DNA of 64,000 nt from Immersiella caudata (Eukaryota; Ascomycota; Sordariomycetes; Sordariales; Lasiosphaeriaceae), in assembly GCA_030512335.1 (NCBI GenBank), contig JAULSU010000007.1, positions 310,001 through 374,000 of the forward strand, read 5' to 3'. The notes under the pieces are model-generated. The model was not told the origin of the DNA, ran no database searches, and saw nothing but the letters and a program-made list of their open reading frames with translations. Below, piece after piece: positions 31,760 to 42,734 of this stretch. Position 1 is the stretch's first letter, and every line of letters begins with the position of its first letter. The position numbers and the translations under genes were made by a program.

Positions 31760-33843
31760 GGGGAGACCGCTCCCGGCAAGACCTCTCCCAGAGACGCCCG
31801 CAAGGTCGACGGCGACTCTGACGAATGTAAGTCCTCGCCCATTCCCACCGAAGTTTGAACCAAGCTGATGAAGCTCAACACAGCCTTTCGACACTCCAGT
31901 CACCTCCCAACACCCGAGTACGGTTACGTTGCCGTCGGATTCACTCGTTTCACAACAGCTATACCATCATCAGCATGGGGCTGCCGGCGGGTATCGCCCT
32001 GTCGTCGACAGAGGCTCGGTGTCTCCCACTCCTTCGAGCACCGATGATATTGTAGGTCTTCCGTCGGGTTTGGGTCATTCATCTCATCTAATTCCCATAG
32101 TCCTCAGTTCGCAGCGCCCCACGAAACAGCGCCCCTCACCTCGCGCTCCCCGAGAAGCCCGGCCGGTCGAAGCTGAAGAAGGAAAAGAAGGGTCCGATCG
32201 AGATCAACGAGAAGCAGGTCCCCCTAAACTCGAGCGACGACACACTGCCGGTGACCAAGGAGAAGGTGGGCATCTTCAGAAGGATTGGGAGAAGATTCAG
32301 GCGGACCTACAACAGCTCGCTCGTCGACACCGTCCTCCCCTCAGCACCTCGAGACGACGAGAAGTACCTGTACTGCAAGCTCAACCGATTCTTCCTCCTC
32401 ACCTTCGATCTGCTCGCAGCAGTGTGTGTTGGCGGTTCGACATGGCTCATGGTGAAAACCGGGCCGGCTTTCTACTGGTATGGCTTCTACGCCGTCATCC
32501 TTTTTTTCTTCATTTACCCCAGCTACGTCATCCTCTGCTTCAAGAAGGGCTTCGACCTCAAAGGGCATAAGAGGACTATCGAGGAGATGCCAATCACCGA
32601 CGATAACGCACCCACCATCGACATCTACCTGCCCGTATGCAAGGAAGAATGCGACGTCCTCGAGAACACCTGGACCTACATTCAGCAGCTGGAGTACCCA
32701 TTCGGAAAGGTCCAGGTTTACGTCCTCGATGACGGCGCCGAGGAGCGAGTCGCTGAGCGTGCAAGGAGATTTGGATTCCACTACATCGTGCGCTCTGACC
32801 GACCCCATCTCAAAAAGGCAGGCAACATCCGATGGGCGTTCGAGCGCACTGCTGGCGACTACTTTGTCATCTTCGATGCCGACTTTTGCCCGCGCTCCGA
32901 CTTCCTCCTCGAGACCGTCCCAGTGTGCATGGCCGACCCCTCGGTCGCCATCGTCCAGACGCCGCAGTACTTCCGGTCGCTGAAGGAACAGTCATGGGTG
33001 GAACAAGCCGCTGGCCCTCATCAGGAGTACTTCTATCGTCTCGTCCAAACCATGCGCTCTTCCTGGGGTGCTACCGTCTGCTGCGGTAGTAACGCCGTGT
33101 ACCGCCGTGAATCTCTCGCTCTCGTTGGCGGTGCCGCCGAAGTCGAATCGTCCGAGGATATGTACACCGGCGTGCAAATGGTCGACCGCGGCTACAAAGT
33201 CCTCTACGTCCCCATCATCCTGGCCTGCGGTGTCTGCCCATCCACCATCCGCTCCTACTTCGCTCAGCAAGCCCGCTGGTGCTCCGGCAGCGTCACCCTC
33301 CTCACGAACCGCGAGTTCTGGCGCACGAAGCTCACATTCTCCCAGAAACTCTGCTTCGCGCTTGGTTTCTTCTACTACCTCACCAGCGCCCTTGGTATCT
33401 TCCTCAACACCATCCCCGGGCCTCTTCTTCTGTGGGCGAACCCCAAGCTTCTCATCTACTACAACATGTTCTTCGGCGTTCCTGGAATCATCCACGCACT
33501 CGTCATCACTCCTCTCTGGGCGCGCACTCGGTACCCCCCTCTCAAGGTGCAATACGCCAACGTCATTGTCGCCTACGCCTGCATCAGCACATTCATCGGG
33601 TGCATGTTCAAGAAGGGCGAGGGCAGCTGGGTCTCGAGCGGCGCAAACAAGAACAGCAAGAATGCGCGGTATCGCAACATGCGCATCCTTGCCTGGATCG
33701 TCACCATCCTGCACTACGGCAACCTCATCACGGCCGTGACATGGCGGCTGCTGCATGGCCTGGTATGGTATCATGTGCTTCCGATGCTGGTACTGGAAGC
33801 GTTCTGGCTGCTTGTCGCGCATCGCTTTTTGCTTGGCTCATAG
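31758..33843 (+). CDS. Family 2 glycosyltransferase, cellulose-synthase-like membrane enzyme
   Basis: Exons 31758..31826, 31884..32051 and 32101..33843 (introns of 57 and 49 nt, phase 0) give 659 residues. A long Ser/Pro-rich, then Lys-rich cytosolic N terminus precedes two TMs (FFLLTFDLLAAVCVGG; YAVILFFFIYPSYVILCF). The GT-A domain carries the processive GT2 signature: YVLDDGAEE (first Asp), IFDADFCPR (D-x-D), SSEDMYTG (catalytic-base region) and QQARWCSGS (Q-x2-RW). Four or more TMs follow and the protein ends in LVAHRFLLGS. This is the fungal Cps/GT2 type reported as needed for hyphal growth on solid surfaces (ZtGT2 in Zymoseptoria), making an unidentified surface polysaccharide. The main exon has no ATG at its beginning, so upstream exons were required; their phases fit, but exon 1 is the least certain. 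Confidence 0.88.
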
Positions 33844-35171
33844 ATGAGATGATTGGACTTGAAGGAAATTGGGAATCGGCGCATTGGCGCATCGGCGTCG
33901 AGAGACGGGAATGGGGCAACACGAGGGATGCATTATGTATCTAGCGATTTTAAACTAATTGTAATTAGCATGCTTCTCTCGTGGAGCGAGGGTAATGGGC
34001 GCCTAGATTGAGACGAAATTTTTGTATATAGAATGGGCATGGGAATGGGAATGGATACGGTTACATTTGGATTTGCGAGGTCTTCAACTTGGTGATGGAT
34101 TTTGGTGATGATGAGATGTTGGTGAGATTCAGATGTGATATCCCCTGGGCGTGACGCATCCACCGAATCCTTCCGGAAGCGAGCCGACTCTAATAAGTTC
34201 CGGTTCATTTCCCGGATCGTTCGTTTCTTGTCATCTCGCCACTGTTCATTTCCCCCAGCTCCTTCGATCTGATTGTAAGTGGATTGTAAGTGTTAACTGA
34301 GTACCATTGTGCTAATAACCTTCCACATAGTGCCAGTGCTGTGCTGTTTGCCAAGGATTAAGGGTTTAGCAGCCTGACGACCCAAATTTCTGGGAAAGAT
34401 CATGGGTTCTCCTCCACAAGAAATCCTGCCATGAGCCGCGAATGCAACCTCAATTCGGGCTGATTGTCGTAAATCTAATCGCACTGCGTCGCCAGTTTGA
34501 GCATTTTGGAAGCTTTAACACCGGAAGAAACCAATCGAGCAAGCCAAAAGTTACAACGGAGCCAATGTTGAGCCGTTGACACACGCGAGTGGTATAGAGC
34601 CCTCGCCGTACATTAATTGGAAGGGGTACTAGTATTCGAGCAACATGAATGTTTTATCGATTCCTCAATTCATCGGGACAGCCGCTACCAGACACTGGAC
34701 TAAGCTTTTCAATGCAACGCCCCTTAATCCGAATAAGCACGGAGCATACCCGGACCATCTGCATACCTAGGTATAAAAGCTTCAGGCCCTCCCACAATGT
34801 TAACCCCCCAAGGTCTACGTTGGATTTTAGATTTATGGCTGCTAGCCATAAATAATCGCAACGTATCAAAAACACAAACACTAAGGCCCCGTGTTCGAAC
34901 ACAGTGGGTATCGTCGTAATTTTTACAAGCCAAAAAAACAACAACCGCCGTATCCCGAAGGTGGCCTTTTTCGGCGTCAAAATGGTCTCAACAAGGAGAC
35001 CTGGCGAGCCGGCACTCAAACCTTGAGCCAGAATAAAACCACCTCTCCTTTCCCCCCTTCCATTTCACAATTTTCTTCCTCCTCAATAACCACCATCAAT
35101 AAATCCACACTGTCTTAGCCTACTGAAATCGTCGAGTTACGGGCGGTTACCTGAGCGTACGAGTTGCCAAG
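33844..35171. other. 1.3 kb intergenic
   Basis: AT-richer than its surroundings. It contains an 11-bp direct repeat GATTGTAAGTG twice in tandem (34271-34292) and a GTGTTCGAACAC palindrome near 34893. No gene seen. Confidence 0.5.
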
Positions 35172-35486
35172 ATGAAGCTGCTGTCTCTCGTGACTGTCGC
35201 TGTGGCGACTTTTTCGCCGCTCGCCATGGCTTGCAAATGCGTTCGGGATGGCCGGAAGGATGATGGACACACAAGGTTGGTCCTGGTCTTTCATCACTAT
35301 CTCCAAGGACGCAAATCCCGCGGGGTCTATAACGAGGAACATCTCGGACGGTATTGGTGGTATGGAACACTACTGACACACTTTTGTTCCTTCTCTGCTC
35401 GAAACTGCTGCATTGTCGAGGGATTCAGCACGGGGTGGTTTCAGTTCGCCGATGATTGCCCCTGGAGGGGTATCCGACAGTCCTGA
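35172..35486 (+). CDS. Small secreted Cys-containing protein, possibly damaged
   Basis: ATG 35172 opens a 104-residue frame with a signal peptide (MKLLSLVTVAVATFSPLAMA) and mature start CKCVRDGRKDD. The later part, ARNCCIVEGFSTGWFQFADD and then CPWRG, resembles small secreted CKC...CC...DDC proteins of ascomycetes. The middle (35276-35400) looks like an unspliced intron with donor GTTGGT and branch ACTGAC, but the expected AG before AACTGCTGC reads CG. After the stop another frame continues with GPWRFDLCCRERSHGSDC and a TAA, so a one-base shift near 35476 may have removed the last cysteines. Annotated as read; it could be a recent pseudogene. Confidence 0.5.
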   Translation: MKLLSLVTVAVATFSPLAMACKCVRDGRKDDGHTRLVLVFHHYLQGRKSRGVYNEEHLGRYWWYGTLLTHFCSFSARNCCIVEGFSTGWFQFADDCPWRGIRQS

Positions 35487-35982
35487 CGGCCCTTGGAGGT
35501 TCGACCTGTGTTGTCGGGAGCGAAGTCATGGGTCAGACTGTTAAGTTAAGCCATTCTTCCAGCGGCCATCTTTCCGTATACAGCCGGAGGCTACTTCTCA
35601 ACATTCCCTAGAATACTTATCTAGCAATGTCAGACAAACACTTACCCTCCTTTCTCAAACCCACATCCACCTCCATCCCCATCATCCTCGCCATTTTCAA
35701 TGCCCACTCCTTCTGAGAAACCTTTACTCTTCACACTTAGAGACTGCACCACCACCCCAAACGCCTACCTAAACAGCTCCCCCGCCGCCGTGTTCTCATA
35801 ATCCGACACAATATTCCTCAGGCCGCACCACCAAGCTCCCTTCCTGATCCTGGGCAAAAATCTCGACCTGACTACAGGTTTCTCATCTGAATTGGGGAGC
35901 TGCGGTCTCTCTGAAAATACTCATGTTCCCTGACGGATACCAAGTGGAGATATCACCATGAATCAGCAAAATGGTAAGATTG
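35487..35982. other. Intergenic, no gene seen
   Basis: Pyrimidine-rich sequence between the small secreted-protein gene and tRNA-Tyr. The alternative CC-containing frame of the preceding gene ends near 35550. Confidence 0.45.
35968..35971 (-). terminator. RNA polymerase III terminator of tRNA-Tyr
   Basis: AAAA on the plus strand gives TTTT on the transcribed strand, 11 nt after the tRNA 3' end. Confidence 0.5.
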
Positions 35983-36070
35983 TCCCCTCGACCGGAATCG
36001 AGCCGGTGACCTTTCGGTATATGATTATCCAATTACAGCCGAACGTGATAGCCAACTACACCACAAGGGG
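35983..36070 (-). tRNA. tRNA-Tyr (GUA) with 14-nt intron
   Basis: Read on the minus strand, the acceptor stem CCCCTTG pairs with CGAGGGG, and the discriminator is A73. The D-arm contains GTGTAGTTGG. The anticodon stem TTCGG/CCGAA encloses C-U-GUA-A, and the T-arm is ACCGG-CTCGATT-CCGGT. A 14-nt intron (TTGGATAATCATAT) follows position 37, the standard site. C1:G72 with A73 is the eukaryotic Tyr identity set, and tRNA-Tyr normally carries an intron in fungi. The T-loop begins with C instead of T. Confidence 0.93.
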
Positions 36071-36129
36071 ATTGTAGTTAATTTGCATCGAATAAATCGC
36101 AGTGCGTGTAAAGTGTTTGCCCAGCCACT

Positions 36130-38511
36130 TCACGGATCCCCGACATGACCGAAAAAGTCAAATTTGAGACACCCTGCTTGAATCCATCCGCCCGAGCCGT
36201 CGTTTCCAGTGCCTAGAGTCATCCGTTAGCATCAAACAACAAACACTCGGAATTTGGGAAAGAAAGAGTGCCCTTACATTTCTCGTAATTCTCAAGAAAA
36301 ATCTTCTCGCCATCCCAGCCCGGTACCGGCTCCCCAAGGTTCTGCCCATCTCCTCCCTCAAGCTCGCACCCTTTGATCCACTCCAGCGAAAATGTCATGG
36401 CAGCGTTCCCTTTGTGAGTTGCCGGAGCCATGATCTCGACGATTGGATCATCTCCGGGCTTGATCATGCGTGCCCATTTACCTCCTGGAAAGAGCCAGGC
36501 ATACCACTGAGCCGATCGCTTCACGTCATCCACGTGCACATCTGCTATGTGGTTGGAAGGTTTGGGGTAGCATACCCGCTCCCCTAGAATGCGAGGCGTC
36601 TTTCGAGGAGATGGGGGAGGAGGCGGCGGAGGCGGCGGGGTGGACTGCTTGGGCTCTTCAACGCGGAATGAGTAGACGCCGCATGTGTTGTCTATTGAGC
36701 CTGAAAGCTTCATGGTTTTCTCGGAGCTCCCGGTTGGATTGCACTGGCTGCCTTGCAGACGGGTGAACGCCTCGGCACAGCTGGAAATGCAGCTGTCTTG
36801 GGCCCCTGGCTTGGGTTCCCAGAGCAGGTTGACGTGATAGTCTTTATACGCCTCGATGTCGACAGGGGGTGCCCTCTTTCCCCACGACAGAGAGTTGGAT
36901 AAGCTGGCCAGCCAGCCACGCCGCTCCGAGCCTGTCGGTGCTGTCGCTTTCACAGCCCCGAGCTGGACCTTTGGGATCGGCTCACCCTTGTAGTTCATCA
37001 GCCAGTCGACCTCCTTCCCTAGGTTTGCCTCGACCTCGGCGCAGAACTTGGCGGGGATGTTTTTAAACACCTCCCACGGCAGCTTGGACATGTCGTTGCC
37101 GCAAGTGATCATGGGACCCGAGAAGTAGACCTCGTCGGGCCACGTCCAGTCCGTCCACGCTGTTGTGGTGTAAAATGCCTCCTCCTCGGCAGTGTTGGTT
37201 CGTGTACATGAAGAGGTCGTTGATTCTGGACAGTCCGTCTCGCAGTACTCAATGACGCCGCGAAGAGAGCAACTGACACTGCATGTCTCGAGGGGGCAGG
37301 ACTCGGAGGTGGGTGCTGACGGGGCGGCGGTGATTTCAGGCGCAGGCATTGTTCCCGTGGGATTCTGGGCATTGAAAAAATCGGCACCAAGGCGGTTCAA
37401 GCGCTGTAGCCCTCTCCCGCGAGCTCGGATAGCGGCGAGGACGAAGGTGAGGACGGCGAGGTGGTCGATCTGGGGTGTGGGGACTTGGATGTTGGCACCA
37501 TGCTCCCGAGCCCAATCGATGTAGCCGTTCAACGTCGCAATGTTACGGGGGCTCAGCAAGTTGAGGTAGGGTAGCCCTATCATCCAGAAACCGTCAAGCG
37601 GGCTATGCCTGCCTGCATTTGTGAGAAGAGCTCGGCCACCGCACAGAATGGCTTGTAAGAGGTCATCGCGGCCCTTGAGGCGGAGGCCACCGTCCGAACC
37701 GGTTATATCCTCGGTCTCGCAGTCGAGCAGGGCCGTCACAATGTAATCAGCCCGTTGAGCGAGGTCATCGGGCAGGGTGATGACGAGGTCACCGTCCTCG
37801 AACGCGAACGACGGAGCATCTGGTCTGGTTTCAAGTTGTTTGTCAGCTAGGGACAGCGAAGGTAGATGATGAACGGGCAACCTCACCCTGCAGGGGCAGT
37901 TGGTGTAGCCAAGTTCTGTATGATTGTGACTGCTGGTTTTCCTTCCTCCGTCACAACAGCAACCTCAGGCGCGTTTGCAAGGGCAGGATTCAGCTTGGTC
38001 CCTGGAATCAAGTTTCCAATTGGTCTGCGCTGAGGTTCTATGATGCCGGAGCTGGACAGACGATGGCCTATGAGGATCTCGTTGAGGAAGCTCGCCAGTG
38101 CGGCGACGGCTGCCGCCTCACCAACCCCTATCTGTCTCGGTTGCAGGCTACGCGAGTCAATGATTGCGTTCTGTTTGAGCGCGCCCTGGATGCTCTTGAT
38201 GCAGTCGTTGCTGAAAGTTTGGCAACTGCTTTCGGTCGCGGCGAGGACCTTGTCCTGCAAGCCAGTTGTGAGCATCACGTTGACACCCGCGCCTGGTGCA
38301 TCTGAGTAGATGACAACATCACCACCTGCTGTCGGCGTCTTGATCACGTCAGATGCTGCGCCGACTTCTCGGTGACCCGCGGGGATGGACTCACTGCTTG
38401 AAGATTGTATTGATTCAAGTCGCCGATGATAAAAGTAGGTATTGGGTTCTGTGCCAAGATCGATGGGAGGACGAGCGCGACGGAGAGGATCACGGCTGAA
38501 AAGGGAGACAT
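36130..38511 (-). CDS. Large secreted protein of unknown function
   Basis: Exons 38511..38395, 38338..37887, 37824..36278 and 36212..36130 (introns of 56, 62 and 65 nt, phases 0, 2 and 1) encode 732 residues. The signal peptide is MSPFSAVILSVALVLPSILA. The first third is low in Cys and rich in Ala/Leu (GLQDKVLAATESSCQTF, IGVGEAAAVAALASFLNEIL). A Cys-rich segment follows (SCPLETCSVSCSLRGVIEYC). Then comes a domain with AFYTTTAWTDWTWPDEVYFS, a nine-Pro tract, and a C-terminal region with DVHVDDVKRSAQWYAWLFPG ending GHVGDP. The last splice adds CTGNDGSGGWIQAGCLKFD. I recognise no catalytic domain. All four exons keep phase and codon bias, so the gene is real and intact. The start lies 59 bp from tRNA-Tyr at the far end only; there is no operon-like partner. 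Confidence 0.8.
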
Positions 38512-39537
38512 TTTGACGTGGAAAGGAAGGAGAGATGTTGAAGGTGATGCTTGCCCGTGGGCACGATACTAGTGGTATCAGTTATGCTTGAAGGAGAACG
38601 CTCTCGTGATGCTTTATACGGCATGAAGTTGATACTCTGCGGACGTTCGTATTAGTCTATGATCGTCAGTAGACAGGGGTAATAGAGTCTAGTTGTCACC
38701 GTGTTGTCCCTCTGAGCGCTTGTCACAGTCACTCGTTGTACCAAGCGCTCGAGTCTCTGTTCGCTTCAGCATCGCGATGTTTCGAATCAACGAGCGCAGC
38801 CGCAACCGCGTGGCGCAGCGTGTGATTGGACCCCTGTGAGGCCATGGTGGTCCAGCTGAGAGCCGACAAACAACGAACAAGCGCCGAGATCCCAACCTCA
38901 CCGAAAGGGCCAAGAACTGGTGTGGCCCAGCAAATGGCGCGGAGGGCAAACAACTCGCTTTCCGGTGGCTATCTTCTCATCTGTTGGGCAGCTTCCGTGA
39001 CTAGTCCAGCAAGGCGCATGATTTCCCGGTGTTGCTGGTGGCCGCTTGTTGTTGCTATACACCTTCAACATATGACACCCTCAACTCGAGAGATCCCAAG
39101 GCCAAAAAAAAAGAGCCACAGAACCCACAAAACCCACCAAGACAACTTGAGCGAAACAAAAAAAGACCGACGCAGGAACCGGCCCCCAGGAAGTTGCACA
39201 CTAAAGCTACCCTTAACCTGGAGTGCAGTCACGAGGACTGCTACACTACCTGGATATACCAAGAGTTCATCTGCCCCTGCGCCGTTAGTACCAAGAATTC
39301 TGGACATGCCTATATACCCGCTCCAACCCACTGTAAGGCTTTTTAGGGTTTGTTCTCCCTGCAAAAACAGAGGGGTTTGGTCTTTCGGACGGTGCTGTTA
39401 ACCGGTCATGGTATTGCAAGTAATCGGTGGCGGACATTTCATCGAGACCTCCGAGCTCAGGTTGTAGGTAAAGGTTTGGAATGAACGCGCTCGCCTTGCC
39501 GGCTTTTGAAGGAAGTCAAGGGGCACCCCTCCCGCCT
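38512..39537. other. 1 kb intergenic, no gene seen
   Basis: Promoter of the large secreted protein and 3' flank of the ankyrin gene. Plus-strand ORFs at 38826-39401 lack start context and domains. Confidence 0.5.
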
Positions 39538-40490
39538 TTACTCGCCCTTGGCTCCCGAAGCTGAGCCAATGACACTGGCTATCTCGGTCAAGTCGAACTT
39601 CTGTGCTCTTTCCAGTGCAGTTTGGCCCTTCCGGTCCTTGATTGACATGTCGATGCCGTTCTCCACCAGAAACTTGACCAGCTCAAGATTTCTTTTGTCC
39701 ACAGCACCGTGGAGGAGCGATGAACCAGCGGGAAAGGGGCAGTTTATATCGGCACCGTGACCGAGCAGCCACTTGAGAACGTCGAGATTGTAACGATGCC
39801 CCCGACGCCAGGTGATGGCATTTTCCACAGCCCAGCGCGGAACTTTGGCACCGGACTTGAAGAGGAGTTCCAACATGGCGATGTAGTCGCTTGCGTCCTT
39901 GGACAGCCGTGCGTTCCTCGCAACGGCAGCGAGGGGCGTCATCATCCCACGGATTCCGCTACTCAAGGGGTTTCCCTCAAGATTGGGGTCCATGCCGCGG
40001 TCGAGCCACCACTGAAGGGCGTCAAGCTTTCCGTTGAATGTGGACATCTCTCTGCATGCGCGGTACTGTTAGCTTGGGGCCAGCGAATACAACCAGGGGG
40101 ACTACTGTCTCACAGGTTTGGCCAGTTTGCCATGTACTCGTTGATCTCCTCAGTGGTCCATTTCTGGATCTCGTATAGAGCCTGGAGCAGCGGAACACTT
40201 CCCAGAGATAGGGCGGCGGGGCCTGCAAACAATTCTCGATCCAAGAACAAGCGGACAATGTCAAGGTGGCCGCCCTCGGCGGCGCCAGAGGCCGCGATGG
40301 CCACATCGTCCTCGGACCAATCCTTCCCCACTTGGGAGGCGAGAACTTGCTTGACGAGCTCCACATTTCCGTTTCTGCTGGCTGCGCAGAGATCCTTCAC
40401 GATGGCGCTTTTCTCGTCGCTATCATTGCTGTCTGCAGAGGCGGAGCTAGGCTGGGCGTCCCGCGTTGGCTCTTGGGGTGAGGGTTGCAT
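39538..40490 (-). CDS. Ankyrin-repeat protein
   Basis: Exons 40490..40114 and 40051..39538 (intron 40052..40113, GTGAGA..TGCAG, phase 2) encode 296 residues. Ankyrin units are visible: LCAASRNGNVELVKQVL, SGAAEGGHLDIVRLFL, LDALQWWLDRGMDPNLEGNP, LDVLKWLLGHGADINCPFP, SLLHGAVDKRNLELVKFLV and DRKGQTALERAQKFDLTEI. The first about 30 residues are disordered (MQPSPQEPTRDAQ). No other domain is present. It is probably a cytosolic protein-interaction module; partner unknown. The ATG at 40490 is the first in frame after a non-coding leader. Confidence 0.85.
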
Positions 40491-41468
40491 TGCTGTTGGC
40501 GGCTCGCTTGGGAGTTGGGCAGGGTAGCTAGGTAGGGAATGAAACGCAGTTGTTTCCTCCAAAGAGGCAGAGCGGTATATTGTGTGGGAGGTAACGAACA
40601 ATAGCTCAACGGGGGCCGGGCAGTTGAGGTGAGGACAAGGATGATGGAGATGCGAAGAACGGAGCGGGGGAGGCGGGTGGATTTGGGAGATTTTCACTCG
40701 ACCCCCACAGCGTGCTTCAGTCGCGCTGGTTGTGCTGTGCCCAGGTCGCAAAAGCGCTGGTGCTCTGATTGGGCGATGAGTCGAGAGGCATTGCCAACAT
40801 CAAAGACTCAAACTCGGGGAAGGTTCGACCTGCTCCGTGCTCCGTGCGAAAGAACGGCCCGTACTGTCATTCACGCAAAGCTTTTGGCCACGACCCGCTG
40901 CGCGTTGCGCATTGAAAACAAACCAGCACACAATCAATTCAACAATTGAACGGAACCAGCTGACCTCTTCTACAGTTCATCATAGCTGGTATTCAGCCTC
41001 GTATGAGAGAGTCAGCCCGCGGGGGCCGTTTCAACTTGAGCATTGAGGCCCGTTTGTCGAGCCTGAAAGTCGAATTATTCATCTCAAATGATGAACGTAC
41101 TCGAGATGTACTGCCTTGTCAATCTTGTACCCATCTAATCGCATTCCATCACGTCGTCAAAGACGTGGGGCTGCCGGGAGGAGACGGGGTATCGGGGCAT
41201 CGGGGCTTGGCTATGAGCGAGGCAGCAGGATTTGGGACTCGGAGCCCTTTCCCAGCGATGGAAAAGGTCGAGGGTCGAAGAAGTGGTTGAGGTCCTTTGC
41301 AGAGACCTTAGCCTGGGTATAAAGCAGCGTGGTCCATCGGGAACATCCATGGATGCTAAGCAGCCTCTCATGTTCCGACAAGGCGGTATCGCATGCATTC
41401 GTCCTTCAACACGCGGATACAAGACCTCGAAGTGTTGCGTCTAATTACCGTTATACAACTCTCTCAAT
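40491..41468. other. Promoters of two divergent genes
   Basis: No gene seen. TATAAA at 41328-41333 lies 136 nt before the ATG at 41469. Confidence 0.5.
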
Positions 41469-42614
41469 ATGAGACTCCCGTGTTGCCTCTTCGTTGCTCT
41501 CGCCGTCATAGGCGTCACTGGGCGCTCTCTCCATGGTTCGTTGTTCCCTTGCTCAATCTTGTGGCCCGCTACAGTGTGCCGAGCGATAGCTTTGTGCTCA
41601 CGTTTGGTTTTTTTTTGGAACTTGTTGGGGATGCGATCAACAAACTAATTTGGCATTGTTCTAGATCGTCATGGGCAGCTATTCTCTCGTGATGAACTCG
41701 TGGCCAAGTGTCGGCTGAGTCTATTCCTAACCCTGGAGGACCCTGAAGGATCTGGGAGCAAAAAGAGGGACCTCTTCCATCATGGCAACGAAACCCTTGT
41801 GCGGCGCATGAGGCTTCCCACCGATCCTGATGACCCTGATATTGTCGAGGCATATGTCATCAAGGAGACTGGCGGCGGCCCCTTTCCAGGCAAGAAATCA
41901 GACGAGTCGAAACTGATCCATTGGCAAAACCGATACAAGGAAGGAGTCAACACTGCCGACTACAAGATCTTCGCTGAACGCAAGACCAAATTTGGAATGC
42001 ACATCATCGGCCTGGCAGGGTGTACTGGCCTACTCATCGTCAGCAAGAAGGGCGTTTACATGGCCCACTACTGGGAGAACATCGCCTTTAATCAGGACAA
42101 AAAGACTCCAAGGCCGTACCCGGACCAGGAGCAGGCGTTCGAGGGGACGGTCATACGCGGCTTGGAGCAGGGCGTAGTCGGCGACCCAGCGAGGGGGGCC
42201 AAGCAGGAGCAAGCATCGCTCAGGGCAGTCGCACCTGCTCTTGACGACGAAGATATCCACGCCTTTTTGATAATTCCCGCAACTGGCCAGTCGGATGTAG
42301 GCCTTGGCATTCCAGACCCGTACCGGACATACTGGAGCCGTATCAAAAACACAGTGGGTGAGATTCTCCCCCGTCTTAAGCCCAAGACTGATCCGACGGA
42401 TACGGATTTGTGGACCGAATACCCCTACCGGCCCGTAGAGGACGAGGAGGAGGAGCCCGGCAAGGCACCTTGGCTCTGGAGAAGCTCGCGTGGCCGCATC
42501 CTCTTCAAGTATGATCCCAATCATAGACGAGCTGATGGAACGAAGGTGAAGAAGACATTCGTGGCCATCGAGAACGAGGTCAAGGACGAAGGGTCGTTTG
42601 AATGGAACGACTGA
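41469..42614 (+). CDS. Secreted protein of unknown function
   Basis: Exons 41469..41535 and 41665..42614 (intron 41536..41664, 129 nt, GTTCGT..TCTAG, phase 1) encode 338 residues. A signal peptide (MRLPCCLFVALAVIGVTG) is followed by a hydrophilic, acidic chain. The central segment HIIGLAGCTGLLIVSKKGVY and then MAHYWEN resembles a recurrent fungal motif (hydrophobic strand ending in G-x-x-x-A-H-x-W-E). The C terminus holds a charged run (VEDEEEEPGKAPWLW) and KVKKTFVAIENEVKD. No enzyme signature was recognised. A TATA box supports the start. Convergent with the Cip1-like gene, whose stop is 121 bp away. Confidence 0.7.
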
Positions 42615-42734
42615 CCAGTGGCATCTCTCGCTGTCACCGAGCGCTGGGTTCTCAATGTAGAAATCTTGAATTTTTGAATGCCCGACCCTTCACCAACAGC
42701 ATCGTCCTTCCTATCATGACAAATTTGCCCCCTC

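Noticed and set aside
30796..31881. 361-residue minus-strand ORF
   Set aside because: Overlaps the GT2 promoter and first exon, has irregular composition, no domain and no splice support.
32992..33822. 276-residue minus-strand ORF inside GT2
   Set aside because: Antisense shadow of the GT2 exon.
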